A stretch of 13,945 bases of DNA from Candidatus Iainarchaeum sp. GTDB taxonomy: Archaea; Iainarchaeota; Iainarchaeia; Iainarchaeales; JAAZKV01. Shown piece by piece: positions 12,480-13,945 of the stretch; the first letter of the stretch is position 1, and every line of letters begins with the position of its first letter. The DNA is taken from contig JAPLVQ010000034.1 of NCBI GenBank assembly GCA_026397035.1, positions 1,932-15,876 on the forward strand. Direction: 5' to 3'. The notes under the pieces are model-generated. The model saw nothing but the letters and a program-made list of their open reading frames with translations, was not told where the DNA came from and ran no database searches. Made by a program: the position numbers and the translations under genes.

Positions 12480-13634
12480 ATGATTAAGCGGATTAAGTTA
12501 GGCGAAAAAGAGATTATTCTTGTAGGAACAGCACACATCTCAAAAGAATCAATAATACTCGCACAAGAAACCATTGAAAAAGAACAGCCTGATGTTATTG
12601 GAGTGGAACTTGATAAAGAAAGACTAGCACAGCTGCTTTCAGGAAATAAATGGCAAGAAACAAATATTATTGAAATAATCCAGTCAGGAAGAACAGAACT
12701 ATTTTTACTTAATATATTACTGTCAAATATGCAACGCAGTTTAGGAGAACACGTCGGAGTAAAACCCGGGGCAGAAATGCTAATAGCAATTCAAAAAGCG
12801 CAGGAACTAAAAAAACCAATCCAGCTCCTTGACAGGGACGTGAAAGTAACTCTAAAACGCGCATTCTCTGCAATGGGAATAATAGAAAAAGCAAAACTAG
12901 GGGGCTCAATACTTGGAAGCTTTTTTGGAGTAGGAGAAAAAGTGACAATTGAAAAGATTGAAGAATTAAAAAAAGAAGATTTACTGAATAACTTGATGAA
13001 AGAACTTGGAAAACAATTTCCTTCAATAAAAAAAGTGCTTGTTGATGAAAGAGATTCTTATACTGCTGAAATGATTAAACACAGCCCCGGGAAAAGAATA
13101 GTCGCTATTGTTGGAGCAGGACACTTAAGCGGGATAATTGAAAACATTAAAAGCGGGAAAAAAATAAATTTGCAGGAACTAGGCACAGTAAAGAAAGGAA
13201 CTAACTGGATGAAACTACTTGGAATAGTAATACCAATAGTATTTGTTATACTACTTGGATGGGCATTTTGCACCAAAGGAATCGGAACAACATTTAACAT
13301 GCTAGGATACTGGATACTAATCACCGGAGGATTCTCCGCGATAGGAGCGCTTCTAGCTCGCGCGCATCCAATAACAATAGGAGCAGCTTTTGTCGCCGCG
13401 CCAATAACAACACTCCACCCGGCACTTGCTGCAGGATGGATTTCCGGCTTAGTTGAAGCAAAATACAATCCGCCAAAAGTACTTGACTTTGAAAAACTTC
13501 CTGATGTTTCATCCTTAGGCGGGTTTTACAAAAACAAAGTAACACACATACTAATAGTAGCCGCGCTCACAAACATAGGAGCAACAATAGGCCTCATAGT
13601 CGCGTTCCCAACATTAGTGGCAATGCTTGCTTAA
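12480..13634 (+). CDS. TraB/PrgY-family membrane protein
   Basis: A 384-residue TraB-family protein. The N-terminal domain carries the hallmark motifs VGTAHIS (15-21), VIGVELDKERL (39-49), LLDRDVKVTL (116-125), DERD (189-192) and VGAGHLSGI (211-219), the GxxH and E residues proposed to bind metal in the TraB/TIKI protease-like fold. The C-terminal third is membrane-embedded, with hydrophobic segments at about 244-262, 273-292, 297-323 and 353-382. In enterococci TraB/PrgY lowers pheromone activity and the animal TIKI proteins are metalloproteases; in archaea the protein is common but its substrate is unknown. The ATG at 12480 is the first in frame and lies 28 bases after a TATA-like element. 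It is of normal length for archaeal members. The membrane mini-protein precedes it and a zinc-ribbon gene follows 79 bp downstream. Confidence 0.9.
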   Translation: MIKRIKLGEKEIILVGTAHISKESIILAQETIEKEQPDVIGVELDKERLAQLLSGNKWQETNIIEIIQSGRTELFLLNILLSNMQRSLGEHVGVKPGAEMLIAIQKAQELKKPIQLLDRDVKVTLKRAFSAMGIIEKAKLGGSILGSFFGVGEKVTIEKIEELKKEDLLNNLMKELGKQFPSIKKVLVDERDSYTAEMIKHSPGKRIVAIVGAGHLSGIIENIKSGKKINLQELGTVKKGTNWMKLLGIVIPIVFVILLGWAFCTKGIGTTFNMLGYWILITGGFSAIGALLARAHPITIGAAFVAAPITTLHPALAAGWISGLVEAKYNPPKVLDFEKLPDVSSLGGFYKNKVTHILIVAALTNIGATIGLIVAFPTLVAMLA

Positions 13635-13683
13635 AAAAACACTTACTTGCTCTTGCTCTCCCTATTGTTGCTCCACCAAAAAA

Positions 13684-13692
13684 GCTTAAAAA
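13684..13692 (+). promoter_or_regulatory. Likely TATA element for the zinc-ribbon gene
   Basis: GCTTAAAAA lies 22-30 bases before the ATG at 13714. No ribosome binding site is visible before that start, again pointing to a leaderless transcript. Confidence 0.5.
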
Positions 13693-13713
13693 TCCCAGAA
13701 GTGTTAGTTGTGC

Positions 13714-13945
13714 ATGGCAAAAGAAATTGAATATACTCAAATATGCCCTATTTGCGGCGGTAAAAAAGTAGGTTTTTACACTGATGATAAGGCTACCGAA
13801 GCCGCAGGAATTGAAATGTATAACTGTGCAAGATGCAAAAATATTTTTGCTTTTCCACTTGAAGTTCCTAAAAAAAGCGTGCGAAGAGTAAAAGAAGTTC
13901 CTCTTTCAAATAAAATTCTGCATGATACACCACGCGAAGCAATTA
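13714..13945 (+). CDS. Zinc-ribbon protein, C-terminus cut off by window edge
   Basis: The frame opens with ATG at 13714 and remains open to the last base, giving 77 residues. Two cysteine pairs, CPIC (11-14) and CARC (about 43-46), are spaced like a treble-clef or ribbon zinc site. The stretch between them, KKVGFYTDDKATEAAGIEMY, is consistent with the beta-hairpins of a small zinc ribbon. A basic stretch (KKSVRRVKEV) follows. Such domains occur in transcription factors, ribosomal proteins and nucleic-acid enzymes, so the role cannot be assigned without the remaining part. The TATA-like element at 13684-13692 supports this start. It is in the same direction as the TraB-family gene but probably separately transcribed. 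Confidence 0.75.
   Translation, partial: MAKEIEYTQICPICGGKKVGFYTDDKATEAAGIEMYNCARCKNIFAFPLEVPKKSVRRVKEVPLSNKILHDTPREAI

Noticed and set aside
12709..13545. Long minus-strand readings beneath the TraB-family gene
   Set aside because: They are leucine- or isoleucine-rich antisense shadows of a gene with clear TraB motifs and carry no start signals.

Overview
This looks like a piece of archaeal chromosome, most likely from a small-genome DPANN-type lineage; the phylum cannot be fixed from the sequence alone. The archaeal signal comes from the gene set: a DHH-family (RecJ/GAN-like) phosphoesterase, the NucS/EndoMS endonuclease, tRNA pseudouridine synthase Pus10, a TraB-family membrane protein and an M18 aminopeptidase. 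Start regions point the same way. Many starts lie about 26-35 bases downstream of an A/T-rich TATA-like element with little or no leader, while others carry a GGTGAT-type Shine-Dalgarno match. The DNA is visibly A/T-rich and genes are tightly packed on both strands; no gap exceeds 300 bases. I see no rRNA, tRNA or CRISPR array.

Layout. Bases 1-1616 (minus) hold a DHH phosphoesterase followed by a cut-off gene whose product carries Q/N/S-rich heptapeptide repeats encoded by a 21-bp tandem repeat. Bases 1760-4632 (plus) hold a conserved-looking 54-residue protein, an M18 aminopeptidase and an M24 (Xaa-Pro-type) peptidase. The M24 gene converges on and overlaps by 9 bp a HemW/HemN-like radical SAM gene (4624-5988, minus). 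Divergent from that gene are nucS and a TrmB-like methyltransferase-fold gene (6074-7372, plus). Bases 7462-9706 (minus) hold an unrecognised protein, pus10 and a small multi-pass membrane protein. Divergent from these is a hicBA toxin-antitoxin pair (9876-10408) whose hicA is broken. Bases 10438-12124 (minus) hold a DapA-fold protein and a HAD-like protein, both lacking key catalytic residues. Bases 12213-13945 (plus) hold a two-helix membrane mini-protein, a TraB-family protein and the start of a zinc-ribbon protein.

Functional themes are peptide turnover (M18 plus M24), nucleic-acid maintenance (DHH phosphoesterase, NucS), RNA modification (Pus10, possibly the TrmB-like protein) and membrane proteins of unknown role.

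The most notable observation is in hicA. Removing exactly 94 bases restores a full-length 79-residue HicA with the canonical GF-x6-GSH spacing, and the removed segment consists almost wholly of two adjacent imperfect hairpins. It looks like a minimal palindrome-based mobile element caught inside a toxin gene. Second is the adjacent pair of apparent pseudoenzymes, a DapA-fold protein without its Schiff-base lysine and a HAD-like protein without its nucleophilic aspartate.
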